Assembly (NCBI GenBank): GCA_002494645.1
Contig: DACE01000046.1
Coordinates: 1-26,708, forward strand
Direction of reading: 5' to 3'
Length of the DNA: 26,708 nucleotides
Source: Euryarchaeota archaeon UBA256
GTDB taxonomy: Archaea; Thermoplasmatota; Poseidoniia; Poseidoniales; Poseidoniaceae
Below, piece by piece: positions 1 to 9,310 of the stretch (within the stretch, counting starts at the first letter, position 1; each line of letters opens with the position of its first letter). Made by a program: the position numbers and the translations under genes. Under the pieces are notes generated by a model. The model was not told the origin of the DNA. It searched no databases and saw nothing but the letters and a program-made list of their open reading frames with translations.

Positions 1-1051
<1,051 letters not shown>

Positions 1052-1386
1052 TCTCTTGTTTTGATCCTTTGGGCTACTTGTCGCAATTGTTTGTGTTTTG
1101 CTGACCTAAAAAAATTGGCGAGAAAATAATGCACTTGAGCTTCTTGCACAAAATACGTCATAATCTCGATCACCTACCTGACCCCAAAACCCGTGAAGGC
1201 TCGTTTGGGATCGCAATCGCTTCGGCTTAGCGTCAGGGAGGATGGCGGCGTTCATTGTCCGGAGACTCTGCCGCCAACGCCGTTCCCAGACGACGCAAGC
1301 AACCAACCCACATCCAACCCCTATATCAACATAACCGCCAGTATTCCGTGCCGAAAATGCGACACTGCAAGCCAAAACATCTCAAA
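1052..1386. other. Intergenic region between 16S and the last operon ORF
   Basis: These 335 bases hold no convincing gene. On the minus strand there is an AT-rich stretch at about 1109-1130, with a T7 run (1109-1115) just downstream of ATTATTTTCT. This may be the 16S promoter, a U-rich terminator for the upstream operon, or both. The short ORFs that cross the region overlap the rRNA or lie antisense to the unknown ORF and show no family resemblance. No tRNA is recognisable. Confidence 0.5.
1121..1130 (-). promoter_or_regulatory. Candidate TATA box for 16S rRNA
   Basis: The minus strand reads ATTATTTTCT about 70 nt upstream of the mature 16S end. Initiation about 25 nt downstream would leave a leader of about 50 nt. 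The match to an archaeal TATA element is weak, and a second AT-rich patch near 1150-1165 is an alternative. Confidence 0.25.
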
Positions 1387-1695
1387 TCAAGACTCCTTTG
1401 CATCATCGATTGTCCAAAACGAGCCCATTGAACCCTCACCAGTACGGCCGACACCAGTGTCCATGGGTTCTTGAGACGTACTGGTTGAATCATTCCATGA
1501 AGGCGCCTGGGAACTGAGAAAGGCCGTAGATTCGCTCACCTCTGTACCAGCCAATTCTCTCTGGCGCATGGCCAGGAGATGGTCTAACAACCGTTGGGCA
1601 TCTTCAGTTGACGGAATGGTGGTCAAGCCAGCTCCCACGTCAAGCGGACGACGATACATCGCCTTGAACGGACGGTTGCCGTGTGGCTTGAGCAT
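1387..1695 (-). CDS. Small hypothetical protein after secY
   Basis: This 102-codon ORF starts 32 nt after the secY stop, on the same strand and probably in the same transcript. I do not recognise a family. The N-terminal half is basic and Pro-containing (KPHGNRPFKAMYRRPLDVG), followed by an amphipathic helix-like stretch (about residues 30-50, AQRLLDHLLAMRQRELAG) and then a low-complexity Ser/Thr/Gly-rich tail. No membrane segment or cysteine is present. The start is uncertain: the ATG at 1695 has no clear Shine-Dalgarno, the ATG at 1659 is an alternative, and the frame is open upstream into the secY stop region. In many archaea adenylate kinase follows secY; this is not adenylate kinase, since it has no P-loop. 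It could be a spurious ORF. Confidence 0.45.
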   Translation of the reverse strand: MLKPHGNRPFKAMYRRPLDVGAGLTTIPSTEDAQRLLDHLLAMRQRELAGTEVSESTAFLSSQAPSWNDSTSTSQEPMDTGVGRTGEGSMGSFWTIDDAKES

Positions 1696-1727
1696 GAACG
1701 GATATCCGCTCTCTCTTACAGGAAGGA

Positions 1728-3662
1728 TTACTCGGCACCAAAGAACTGGCGAATCATTGGATGCATCTCCATGGCCTGTTCCTTCTGGATTTGCTCGTAG
1801 GTTCGCAGAATGATACCTACAGCAAGCAGTAGACCTGTACCCGTCGCATTTCCGACGGTACCCAGTAAGTCAGCACCTGCTGCAAGGAGACCGACAAACG
1901 CACCGGAGAAGTATGTCACCGGCGGAATGTAATTCTCAAGGATCTTTTCCAAGACCTTGGGGTTCTTTCTGAATCCAGGAATCTGCATGCCCGTACGTTC
2001 AATCTGCTTGGCAACATCTTTCGTACCCATGTTGGTGGTATCAATCCAGAACTTCGCGAAGACCATCGAACCGACGGTCATCAAGGCGACATAGAACACC
2101 ACGTGAACCATGATTTGAGTGAGCGAATGTCCGAACACGTCGCCCTGTTGATTCAGGAGTGGAATCAACCAGTCATTCACGCCATTGACCATACTCGCAT
2201 ACCATGCAAACCCTCCCGATGCTGTGGTTTGACCCGGCTCATAGGTGCCGATGAGAGCGGAGGCTGACGCCCAGCCGTTCTGACCTAAGATCGGCGTTTG
2301 ACTCAGTGTAGGATGGCTCCAGAAGAGCAAGGTGAACATGTTGATGTTGGCCAAAAGTGCCGCCATCAAAATCACCGGAATGTTAGAGGCGTAGACCAAG
2401 CGAATCGGGTATTTACCACGATGACCACGGACTTTACCGTGAGTTAGAGGTAGTTCCAACTTACTCGATTCAGCGTATGCCACGACAAGGAACACAATGA
2501 TCGATGAAACCAGCGCTGCTACGGGATTGACGTGCGTGAGCAACATCACCTCGAAACCGTTCGCCTGTATCATCTCGTAATTGGAGGATTGACGGAACAT
2601 GTAGAAGATCATCGGCAAGGTACCCGAAGGTGGGTTCTGGATGGAGTAAGGAACGCCTGTAGTGGTAGCGAGAGGTGAAAGCGTTCCGACGAAGGTCGAT
2701 TGAGCGACACCCGCTGCAATAAAGAGCGAAATACCTGAGCCGATACCCCATTTGCTGACCAGTTCGTCGAGCAGGAATACAAGATAGGACCCCGCAAAGA
2801 GTTGGGCCACAATGACGAAGTTCGCCCATCCAAGACCGTAGGCGTCAATGAGCCATTCACTGGGGTCAAGGAACCCGTAGGTCTGTGGAATCGATTCAAT
2901 TGGAATCATGATGAGAACCAGAAGTTTCTGTACACCTTGGTACATGGCTTTGTCTTCTGAGTCACTCAAATCAAGACGGATGATCTTGGCACCTGCGAAT
3001 AATTGCATGATAATGGAACCCGTAACGATTGGCCCAATACCCAAATGCATGATGGTACCTGACGCACCGGCCATGATGGAGCGGAACCCACTGAACAAGT
3101 CCAGAGCTTGCCCTGAGAGTCCGAAGAGCATGACGTTGGTCATGGCGAAGTAGATGATGAGGACGAAGGTGGTGGTCCACATCTTTTCGTTGAAGCGAAC
3201 GTGTCGCTCTGGCTTGGTGATGGTAGGATAGACGTCAACGAAACGACTCAATGCGTAAAGACGGCTGCTTTGGTCGCCGCTCCACATGAAACAGGTGAGA
3301 ATCGCTGCTGCACCGAATCCGAGAAGTAAAATTCCAACGAGGAAGAAGCCTACACCCTCGTCATAACCGCCCCAGGCACTGGGACGTACATACCAAACCG
3401 CAACTGATGAAAAGGCAAGCATGCCCGTAAGTTTCCCATAGCGGCCTACAAAGGGCATATCCTTCAAGCCAGGCGGAAGATCTCGTTGGAAACAAAGCAT
3501 ACAGTAGCCGAGATACACAACTGAGAAGCCAAGGCCGAAAACAGCTGCGTCAAAGGCTTCGCCAGAACCCGAGGAGAGTTCATCAGATTGCCAATAGATG
3601 AGCAAGCCGTAGTACAATGCACCAGTAAGCGCAATCGCCCATGGAATTGATTTGTGTTTCAT
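1728..3662 (-). CDS. secY: Preprotein translocase subunit SecY with N-terminal membrane extension
   Basis: SecY is the pore subunit of the Sec translocon in the cytoplasmic membrane. The SecY core begins near residue 137 (SRFVDVYPTI, then the first core helix at about 163-182) and shows the conserved plug and second-helix region ending GIGPIVTGSIIMQL (about 208-221), then YQGVQKLL. It ends with the last helix and a short cytosolic tail. At 644 residues it is well above the roughly 430-490 of typical archaeal SecY. The excess is mainly residues 1-130, which hold four hydrophobic segments (about 6-24, 36-57, 76-93, 103-126). Starting at the SecY core would need an internal ATG (for example 3287) without a Shine-Dalgarno, whereas the ATG at 3662 has AGGTGTGA 7 nt upstream and follows L15 by 28 nt. 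It is the last recognised gene of the operon. Confidence 0.95.
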   Translation of the reverse strand: MKHKSIPWAIALTGALYYGLLIYWQSDELSSGSGEAFDAAVFGLGFSVVYLGYCMLCFQRDLPPGLKDMPFVGRYGKLTGMLAFSSVAVWYVRPSAWGGYDEGVGFFLVGILLLGFGAAAILTCFMWSGDQSSRLYALSRFVDVYPTITKPERHVRFNEKMWTTTFVLIIYFAMTNVMLFGLSGQALDLFSGFRSIMAGASGTIMHLGIGPIVTGSIIMQLFAGAKIIRLDLSDSEDKAMYQGVQKLLVLIMIPIESIPQTYGFLDPSEWLIDAYGLGWANFVIVAQLFAGSYLVFLLDELVSKWGIGSGISLFIAAGVAQSTFVGTLSPLATTTGVPYSIQNPPSGTLPMIFYMFRQSSNYEMIQANGFEVMLLTHVNPVAALVSSIIVFLVVAYAESSKLELPLTHGKVRGHRGKYPIRLVYASNIPVILMAALLANINMFTLLFWSHPTLSQTPILGQNGWASASALIGTYEPGQTTASGGFAWYASMVNGVNDWLIPLLNQQGDVFGHSLTQIMVHVVFYVALMTVGSMVFAKFWIDTTNMGTKDVAKQIERTGMQIPGFRKNPKVLEKILENYIPPVTYFSGAFVGLLAAGADLLGTVGNATGTGLLLAVGIILRTYEQIQKEQAMEMHPMIRQFFGAE

Positions 3663-3690
3663 GTATCTTCACACCTGTGATGTTGAGTAT

Positions 3691-4116
3691 TCACTCTTCT
3701 TCTTCGAATTCGTCCCAATCGTCGTCGCCTTGCTCAACAGAGCCGCCAGCGGCTTCGATCTTCTCGATTGCTCGGGCGCTTGCCTCATCCACAATCACCG
3801 TGATGGCGCTGCGCATTTGGCCGCTTCCGAGGAGTTTGTCAATGCCCATGGCGGTCAGATTGATGCTCTTCTCGCCTTTGGCCATGTCTTCAAGTTGACC
3901 GACATTTGCCGTCACGTGGACGGTGCGGAGTGAAGGGTCACGGTTGAATCCGTGCATGCCCCAATGGTTCGGCATGTACTTGATTCGTGTCATGACACGG
4001 TGCTTGTTCATACCAGCATTTCCACGGCCACCACGCTTACCTGCGCCACGACCTGCTTTCTTGCCTCGACCGTGGTAACGGTTTCGTCCACGATGCTTAT
4101 TTGCTTTCGTTCCCAT
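3691..4116 (-). CDS. rpl15: 50S ribosomal protein uL15
   Basis: This is large-subunit protein L15, 141 residues, with the glycine- and arginine-rich N-terminus typical of archaeal L15 (GRGKKAGRGAGKRGGRGNAG, about residues 19-38) that threads into 23S rRNA, followed by the folded C-terminal domain and an acidic end. The ATG at 4116 is chosen because GAGGTGA lies just upstream. The GTG at 4125 that would lengthen it falls inside that ribosome binding site. L30 ends 10 nt upstream and secY follows. Confidence 0.96.
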   Translation of the reverse strand: MGTKANKHRGRNRYHGRGKKAGRGAGKRGGRGNAGMNKHRVMTRIKYMPNHWGMHGFNRDPSLRTVHVTANVGQLEDMAKGEKSINLTAMGIDKLLGSGQMRSAITVIVDEASARAIEKIEAAGGSVEQGDDDWDEFEEEE

Positions 4117-4126
4117 CTTCTTCACC

Positions 4127-4597
4127 TCAAATCATTCGCTCAACGAGCGCACCAATTTCATCGCCACGGGAACCCAAGGCTCCTCCGACAACATAACTTC
4201 GCTTGATGCCGCCCCATCCCTTTGGACCCGTAGGTGGGTGGAGACGGAAGACGCGCTTCAAGTCTGGAACATCCTTGACCTTCGCTTCACCGGCCACAAT
4301 GGCCTTGGCAAATGCTGCAATGGTCTTGTATTCAGTGTGTTCAGCCACGATGGCGTCGGTCAACGGTGCGTTGCCAGCCATGCGACCTCGCTCGGTCAAC
4401 ATACGCTCAACAAGACCTGCGTCGGCTTCGCCCCACGTGATGTAGTCCTTTGCCTTCTGAAGCATCCCACGATACTGTGGGTTGTCTTGTATGATCACTG
4501 CGTGATTTACTCGTGTGAGGTTCATGTGGTGCATGGTTTCACGAATTCCTCGCTCAACCTTGACGTCACTTCGTGCTCGTACTACAATAAATGCCAT
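4127..4597 (-). CDS. rpl30: 50S ribosomal protein uL30
   Basis: This is archaeal L30 (156 residues). The N-terminal strand AFIVVRARSDVKVERGIRET and the following NHAVIIQDNPQYRGMLQKAKDYITWGE match the ferredoxin-like L30 core. The extended C-terminal half (LKRVFRLHPPTGPKGWGGIKRSY begins near residue 113) is characteristic of archaeal/eukaryotic L30/L7, not the short bacterial form. The ATG shares one base with the S5 stop (TAATG), so translation is probably coupled. Confidence 0.96.
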   Translation of the reverse strand: MAFIVVRARSDVKVERGIRETMHHMNLTRVNHAVIIQDNPQYRGMLQKAKDYITWGEADAGLVERMLTERGRMAGNAPLTDAIVAEHTEYKTIAAFAKAIVAGEAKVKDVPDLKRVFRLHPPTGPKGWGGIKRSYVVGGALGSRGDEIGALVERMI

Positions 4598-5364
4598 TAC
4601 AATTTCCTCCCTGAGTGAATGAAGAGCTTTTCACGCTGCGTGTTTGAGATGCGGGTGGTGTTGATGTTTTGAAGTGCATTGAAGGTTGCAGCGGCATAAT
4701 TGATGGTTGTGCGAGTTTGTCCCTTCGTCCGAGACAACACGTCTTCAATTCCTGCGAGTTCGAGAACACGCTTACCAGTTTCACCGATTACAAGCCCCTT
4801 ACCCTTCGCACCAGGCATGAGTGTGACACGCGTGGATGCGGAGCGTCCGTTGACCTTGAAGGGAACTGTATTGCCGGGTCCGGGGGATGATTCCCACGAC
4901 CCGTTACCACGCTGTACGCGGATGAGGTTGAGTTTCGCAGCAGTGATTGCCTTTTGAATCGCCGTTGCGACTTCTTTAGCCTTGGCCATACCGAGACCGA
5001 CATAGCCGTCTCGGTTACCAACACATGCCATCACGTTGAAGCGGACACGTCGTCCACTGTCGGTCATTCGTTGAATCATGTTCACCGAAATCACTTCATC
5101 CTCAAGGTTGGGGATGAGCGCATCAACAATTTGCACTTCACGGATAGGAAGACCTGAGGCCAGAGCAGCCTCATAGGAGATGATTTTTCCAGCCATTACT
5201 GCAGCACCAAGACGAGTGCGAGGCTCCCACTTGCGTAGGTTTGCAATCGGGTCGTATTGGTTTCGTCGTCGGCGACGTTGATCGGGTGCGTCCTCAGTTT
5301 CTTCAGGAGCGTAGGCCTGCATCAAACCAGGCGCCATTGTTGGAATATTTTCTTCATCAGTCAT
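4597..5364 (-). CDS. rps5: 30S ribosomal protein uS5
   Basis: Small-subunit protein S5 shapes the mRNA entry channel and decoding accuracy. The double-stranded RNA-binding S5 domain is visible (VDALIPNLEDEVISVNMIQRMTDSGRR is split around residues 80-106, then GYVGLGMAKAKEV), followed by the C-terminal S5 domain with PGAKGKGLVIGETGKRVLEL. The first 40 or so residues are an acidic then Arg-rich extension before NQYDPIANLRKWEPRT. The ATG overlaps the L18 stop by one base (TGATG) and has GAGGGGGC upstream. Confidence 0.97.
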   Translation of the reverse strand: MTDEENIPTMAPGLMQAYAPEETEDAPDQRRRRRNQYDPIANLRKWEPRTRLGAAVMAGKIISYEAALASGLPIREVQIVDALIPNLEDEVISVNMIQRMTDSGRRVRFNVMACVGNRDGYVGLGMAKAKEVATAIQKAITAAKLNLIRVQRGNGSWESSPGPGNTVPFKVNGRSASTRVTLMPGAKGKGLVIGETGKRVLELAGIEDVLSRTKGQTRTTINYAAATFNALQNINTTRISNTQREKLFIHSGRKL

Positions 5365-5873
5365 CAGTAAGCCCCCTCAATGGATTTCTTTGTCGATTCA
5401 ACAGCTTTGGCGACACCGTCGTTCATGTGGGTGCCGTTGAGACGGTCTTCGTCTGGGAAAACATCGTCACTGTGAGGAATATCAAGACCTGCATCTACCA
5501 TGCCCTTGAGCGCAGCGTAAACACGTCCGCCACGGGAACTGGCAGCGAGGCCAATATCGAGCACGGCCTCGGTTGCGCCATTTGCCACAGCAGCCTTGCC
5601 CATAGCAAAGCCAACGAGGTATGAGGCTGGAACAGATTTCAACGATCCGTCACTGGGCCAGCCGTGCTTCTTGACGAGGTCGGTACCGGTCTTGGAGACG
5701 GTAACGAGGTCTCCGTTAGCAGCCCAGGTCACCAGTTGACAGGTCGTGCGGGTGTTGGAAACACGGACAACGGCTCTTGGCTTGCGACCACGTAGCAACT
5801 TGAGACGGCGTCGGTAGTCGGTCAAACCAGCTGCGCGGCGACGGAAGATAGAGCGGCGGTTATTTCCTGCCAT
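5364..5873 (-). CDS. rpl18: 50S ribosomal protein uL18
   Basis: L18 binds 5S rRNA in the central protuberance. The 169-residue protein has the archaeal L18 pattern: a basic N-terminus (FRRRAAGLTDYRRRLKLLRG), strand RAVVRVSNTRTTCQLV, and the helix-rich AVANGATEAVLDIGLAA region, with a C-terminal acidic stretch near DDVFPDEDRLNG. The ATG at 5873 overlaps the L19e stop by one base and has GGAGGTGA upstream. The GTG one codon earlier is less likely. Confidence 0.96.
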   Translation of the reverse strand: MAGNNRRSIFRRRAAGLTDYRRRLKLLRGRKPRAVVRVSNTRTTCQLVTWAANGDLVTVSKTGTDLVKKHGWPSDGSLKSVPASYLVGFAMGKAAVANGATEAVLDIGLAASSRGGRVYAALKGMVDAGLDIPHSDDVFPDEDRLNGTHMNDGVAKAVESTKKSIEGAY

Positions 5874-6334
5874 CACTCATCACCTCCGGGAAAGCTAACT
5901 CCCTCAAGAACCATCTGAGAGTGCATGTGCGCAATTGAACGGTATGAGCCACCTTTGGCCTTGAGGTAGTAGCGGCGATACTGTGAAGGTTCAATGGTTT
6001 CATCAGCACGAAGCTCCTTGAGTACACGGCGTTGGCTGCGAATGGTACGCATCCAGCGGTTCTTTCGAGGGTTGCGGGCGTTGGAGGAACCCGAGCGGGT
6101 TCCTTGTCCCTTACGACGTCCTTTCTTCTTCTGAGCGAGACGGGCACGGGCACGAACACGCGACGTTCCCTTGACCGGCTTGGCTTTGATCCAGCCTTCG
6201 TCAATGAATTCACGGATGTCATCGGTCTGCACCGCAGCCGCAACTTGGTCAACGAAGGAGGGATTAATCCACACACGGTTGACACCGCACTTGAGTAGTC
6301 GAGCAGCAATACGCTTCTGGTTGGTGATTTGCAT
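5873..6334 (-). CDS. rpl19e: 50S ribosomal protein eL19
   Basis: L19e is found only in archaea and eukaryotes. At 153 residues it shows the family layout: the N-terminal globular part (NQKRIAARLLKCGVNRVWIN), the middle WIKAKPVKGTSRVRARARLA segment, a very basic linker (QKKKGRRKGQGTRSG) and a long C-terminal helix ending near the stop. The ATG at 6334 overlaps the L32e stop (TGATG) with GGAGGGA upstream. A TTG one codon earlier is disfavoured. Confidence 0.96.
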   Translation of the reverse strand: MQITNQKRIAARLLKCGVNRVWINPSFVDQVAAAVQTDDIREFIDEGWIKAKPVKGTSRVRARARLAQKKKGRRKGQGTRSGSSNARNPRKNRWMRTIRSQRRVLKELRADETIEPSQYRRYYLKAKGGSYRSIAHMHSQMVLEGVSFPGGDE

Positions 6335-6966
6335 CAAACATCCCTCCGTCGGTTAAGCACACGAATCCCGAGTTCATCGGCACGTGAGTAAATGTGTTCT
6401 CGCTTTCGTCCGCCAACCGTAGCGCCAACACGGGCTGCTTGGGTCTCGGGGTCCATAGATTCCAAATCGGTCACGTTTTGGACCATGATTTCCTTGAACC
6501 CTGAGGGGTGAAGGAAACGTGCAGCAGCCACTTTACCGTGACCGATGCGAACAAGCGAACCACGGTACTTGTAATTGCGGCGTTGCTTGTTGTCCATTCC
6601 GTGAGGAGCGCGCCATCCCGAGCGGGAGAGACGCTTGTAACGGAACCACTCTGTTCTGCGGAAGGAAGGAGTTTTCTTCTTTTGAGCGGCACGTAGGGCA
6701 AGTGCAGCTTTGGTGGCCTCATCGAGAACCGGCTTTTGCTTGACCATGTATACGGCTTCTTCTTCATCATCCCAGTCTTCATCGTCCCAAGCGTCTTCCT
6801 TGTCTGAGGAAGTTTCTGGTTCGGATTCCGCTGGTGCGGGTGCATCTCCAGCAGCCTCAGTGAGACGAGCGATGAGATCGCTTTTCTTACCGGAGACCGG
6901 GAGGTCTTGTTCTTTGAGCAACTCTTTGAGTTGTGCAACTGTCATTGATTCATATTCTTCTGCCAT
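6334..6966 (-). CDS. rpl32e: 50S ribosomal protein eL32 with N-terminal SAP-like domain
   Basis: The C-terminal half (about residues 98-210) is eL32: PSFRRTEWFRYKRLSRSGWR, then MDNKQRRNYKYRG, FLHPSGFKEIMVQNVTDLES and a basic IRVLNRRR end. Before it lies a SAP-like helix-extended-loop-helix (about residues 8-39, MTVAQLKELLKEQDLPVSGK then SDLIARLTEA) and a strongly acidic linker (about 48-71, with DDEDWDDEEE). Compact archaeal eL32 is around 130 residues; this one has 210. The ATG at 6966 is chosen for AAGGAG 8 nt upstream. The GTG at 6975 would sit on the binding site. L6 ends 5 nt upstream. Confidence 0.95.
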   Translation of the reverse strand: MAEEYESMTVAQLKELLKEQDLPVSGKKSDLIARLTEAAGDAPAPAESEPETSSDKEDAWDDEDWDDEEEAVYMVKQKPVLDEATKAALALRAAQKKKTPSFRRTEWFRYKRLSRSGWRAPHGMDNKQRRNYKYRGSLVRIGHGKVAAARFLHPSGFKEIMVQNVTDLESMDPETQAARVGATVGGRKREHIYSRADELGIRVLNRRRDV

Positions 6967-6971
6967 CTCAA

Positions 6972-7514
6972 TCACTCCTTATTCAGTAGATAAATACCGT
7001 CTTGGAAGACACGGCGGTCTCGGTTCTTGACGGTCGTGCATCGTTCAATGTTAGCTGCTGTCTGACCAACGGCTTCTTTGTCGATACCCGACACGGTAAT
7101 TTCGGTCTTGTTGGATACTTTCACGTCAACGTTGTTGAGGATCTTGGCGGTTCGTGGAACACGCTCACCAAAGTAATTGTTCACGGTGAAGGTGTCCCCT
7201 TTCACTGCCATGGTCATGGGAAAGTGAGAGTAGAAGGCCTTGAGGTTGTAGGTGAAGCCATCGGTCACGCCCTTGACCATATTGTTGAGGTGGGCGTTCC
7301 AGGTACCTGCGAGGGCACGTTGCTTCCGTCGTGGGAGGTCAACACGGACAATCAGTCCATTGCCGTCCTTGAAAATTGAGAGCACTTCGCTGTGGAAGGC
7401 GCGATGAAGGCTCCCCTTAGGACCTGTTATGGTTACGACGCCATCTTCGCTGATGTCGGCTGTTACACCTTCAGGGATGGTTACGGAGTGTTCGATTCTG
7501 TCGAGTTTTACCAT
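6972..7514 (-). CDS. rpl6: 50S ribosomal protein uL6
   Basis: This is L6 (180 residues), two repeated alpha/beta domains near the sarcin-ricin loop and factor-binding site. Visible are IPEGVTADISEDGVVTITGP for the first domain, the conserved RALAGTWNAHLNNMVKGVTD helix, and the second domain with FGERVPRTAKILNNVDVKVS. The start is MVKLDRIEHS at 7514, with GAGGTGAATAAC just before it; an upstream in-frame ATG inside S8 is rejected. The S8 stop lies 10 nt upstream. Confidence 0.96.
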   Translation of the reverse strand: MVKLDRIEHSVTIPEGVTADISEDGVVTITGPKGSLHRAFHSEVLSIFKDGNGLIVRVDLPRRKQRALAGTWNAHLNNMVKGVTDGFTYNLKAFYSHFPMTMAVKGDTFTVNNYFGERVPRTAKILNNVDVKVSNKTEITVSGIDKEAVGQTAANIERCTTVKNRDRRVFQDGIYLLNKE

Positions 7515-7524
7515 GTTATTCACC

Positions 7525-7914
7525 TCAATATACGTAGGCCAGCAATTTGCCGCCAATTCGAGCGTCCTTTGCATCATAGTGGTGCATCACGCCGGAGTTC
7601 GTCGTCAAGATAAGAAGGCCGAAATCTCGGGCGGGGAGGTAACGGGTCTCCCACTTCTCGTATTCTTGGCGACGGACGCTGTGACGGGGTTTGACCGTAC
7701 CACAGCGGTTGATTGTACCTCGTAGTTCAACGACATAGGCATCGCCTCGGCCGTTTTCAACACGATTGATTTCACCAACATAGCCGGATGTTTGCATGAT
7801 GTTGAGCACGTTGCCCAACAACTTCGACGCTGGCGTTAGCTCAACGTTGAATTTTCCGGCCTGTTCGGCGTTGTAGATTTTGACTAGAGCGTCATTCAAT
7901 GGATCCAATTGCAT
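7525..7914 (-). CDS. rps8: 30S ribosomal protein uS8
   Basis: S8 binds helix 21 of 16S rRNA and nucleates the central domain. The 129 residues begin DPLNDALVKIYNAEQAGK, have the two-domain S8 pattern with SKLLGNVLNIMQTSGYVGEI, and end with the conserved GLLILTTNSGVMHHYDAKDA region of archaeal S8. GGAGGGG precedes the ATG, and S14 ends 13 nt upstream. Confidence 0.97.
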   Translation of the reverse strand: MQLDPLNDALVKIYNAEQAGKFNVELTPASKLLGNVLNIMQTSGYVGEINRVENGRGDAYVVELRGTINRCGTVKPRHSVRRQEYEKWETRYLPARDFGLLILTTNSGVMHHYDAKDARIGGKLLAYVY

Positions 7915-7927
7915 ACTTTTCCCCTCC

Positions 7928-8080
7928 TCAATTCATTTTCTTGAACCCGATTTCGGGTGCGATGTCTCTGAAACATTGGCGGCAAACACGTAGACCGTGT
8001 CGACGGATCATGCCGCGCTTGCGGTTGCAACGTCGGCAGCCAACTGTTCGTCCAATTCGAATTCCGTGATCTCTTGCCAT
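7928..8080 (-). CDS. rps14: 30S ribosomal protein uS14, zinc-binding type
   Basis: This short gene of 50 codons plus TGA sits between L5 and S8, exactly where S14 belongs in archaeal spc operons. Translation starts MARDHGIRIGRTVGCRRCNR and ends with FKKMN. Four cysteines in two CxxC pairs (15, 18, 33 and 36) form the zinc site of the short archaeal S14. Arg-rich segments around them contact the 16S rRNA head. GGAGGAATGAAG precedes the ATG at 8080. It is easily missed by gene callers with a 60-codon limit. Confidence 0.95.
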   Translation of the reverse strand: MARDHGIRIGRTVGCRRCNRKRGMIRRHGLRVCRQCFRDIAPEIGFKKMN

Positions 8081-8082
8081 CT

Positions 8083-8610
8083 TCATTCCTCCAGAATACT
8101 GATGTTAAAGTTCTCAACAAACCACGAGCGTGACTCATCAGCAGAGACACGGTGACTTGCGCCGACCTTGCGCTTAGCACGTCGGCGACGACTGACACGG
8201 TGGCCTGGACGCTCAACGACGACGTTGATGTCCATGCCGAAAATTCCGATGTCTGGATCGTACTTTTGGCCTGGGAAATCCGTATAGTCACGGATACCGA
8301 AGGAGAGGTTACCCTGTCCGTCAAAATTCCAAGCAGGGATGGTGTTTTCTCGACAGTTAAAGGCGTTCGTAAGGAACTCCTGAATCACGGCCTGATTACG
8401 CATGGTAGCCTTGCAACCAATTGGTGCTCCAATTCGGACCTTCAGGTCACGGTTTTGAATGCGACCGAGGGTGCGTTGTGGCTTTACGCCCGTGACCATT
8501 TCGAGCACGTTTTCAGCGTTCACGAGGCGGTCTCCACCTTCACCGACGCCGATGTTCACGCAAACTTTGGCCACGCGCAATTGGCTCATTGGGTTGACAG
8601 TAGCGCTCAT
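8083..8610 (-). CDS. rpl5: 50S ribosomal protein uL5
   Basis: L5 contacts 5S rRNA and the P-site tRNA in the central protuberance. The 175-residue protein has VAKVCVNIGVGEGGDRLVNA (about 13-32), GVKPQRTLGRIQNRDLKVRI and NLSFGIRDYTDFPGQKYDPD, all typical of archaeal L5, followed by a basic stretch HRVSRRRRAKRKVG. The ATG overlaps the S4e stop (ATGA) with GGAGGTGG upstream. An internal ATG at residue 8 is possible but less well placed. Confidence 0.97.
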   Translation of the reverse strand: MSATVNPMSQLRVAKVCVNIGVGEGGDRLVNAENVLEMVTGVKPQRTLGRIQNRDLKVRIGAPIGCKATMRNQAVIQEFLTNAFNCRENTIPAWNFDGQGNLSFGIRDYTDFPGQKYDPDIGIFGMDINVVVERPGHRVSRRRRAKRKVGASHRVSADESRSWFVENFNISILEE

Positions 8611-9305
8611 TCAGCCACCTCCGTGAGAGGAAGGCTGGCGTCACCGACAGCGAAGACATTGCGAACAACAGTACCGAATGCGCCGAACTGAACTTCATTG
8701 GGCATGCTGGAACGCTTCTCGACGTATTCAGTGACTTCTGCAGTGGAGCCCACGTGCGCACCGCCGATGAGATAGCAGCGAGTGCCTTCTGCGAAGCGAA
8801 TGTGCTCGAGGATTTTTTGGTCGGGCAGATTAAGTTTGAGTGAGTCCCCTGTATTGTATTCCTTAGGGTCCTCTACGATGAGATTACGGCCATCGTGGAG
8901 ATTGAGTTGCGTCTTTCCGCCCTTGATAGTGGTCTTGCCTTCAATACGGCAAACCTTCCAGCCAGCTTCCTTGGCAGAGATGGGGCGGTAGCGTAGACGT
9001 CCGTTGTGATCGAGGACACAGCGATAGTTTTCCTCGCCCAGAGTCAAAACATCCATGATGCCAACACCGCGGCGGGTGTCTTTGACCACTCGTCCGTCGA
9101 CCTTAGCCAACTCGTTGTGGAGAATGTGACGGACTTCACGGGCAGTTTTTGCGAGGCCGAGCATGTCACGTACCACAAGGGTCAACGGCATGCAGTGTTC
9201 AAGGGAATGTGCACCGGGAGTAGGTCGCGTGACCCATACGGTTGTCTTACGTGGCAAAGGCCAGCTACGAGGCATGGCCAAGCGCTTCAAGTGATGACTA
9301 CTCAT
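8607..9305 (-). CDS. rps4e: 30S ribosomal protein eS4
   Basis: S4e is found only in archaea and eukaryotes. The 232 residues begin with the signature HHLKRLAMPRSWPLPRKTTV, then an S4-like RNA-binding part (LTLVVRDMLGLAKTAREVRH), KVDGRVVKDTRRGVGIMDVL, and a C-terminal KOW-like portion (FAEGTRCYLIGGAHVGSTAE). GGAGCTGAAACAC precedes the ATG, and L24 ends 5 nt upstream. Confidence 0.97.
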   Translation of the reverse strand: MSSHHLKRLAMPRSWPLPRKTTVWVTRPTPGAHSLEHCMPLTLVVRDMLGLAKTAREVRHILHNELAKVDGRVVKDTRRGVGIMDVLTLGEENYRCVLDHNGRLRYRPISAKEAGWKVCRIEGKTTIKGGKTQLNLHDGRNLIVEDPKEYNTGDSLKLNLPDQKILEHIRFAEGTRCYLIGGAHVGSTAEVTEYVEKRSSMPNEVQFGAFGTVVRNVFAVGDASLPLTEVAE

Positions 9306-9310
9306 GTGTT

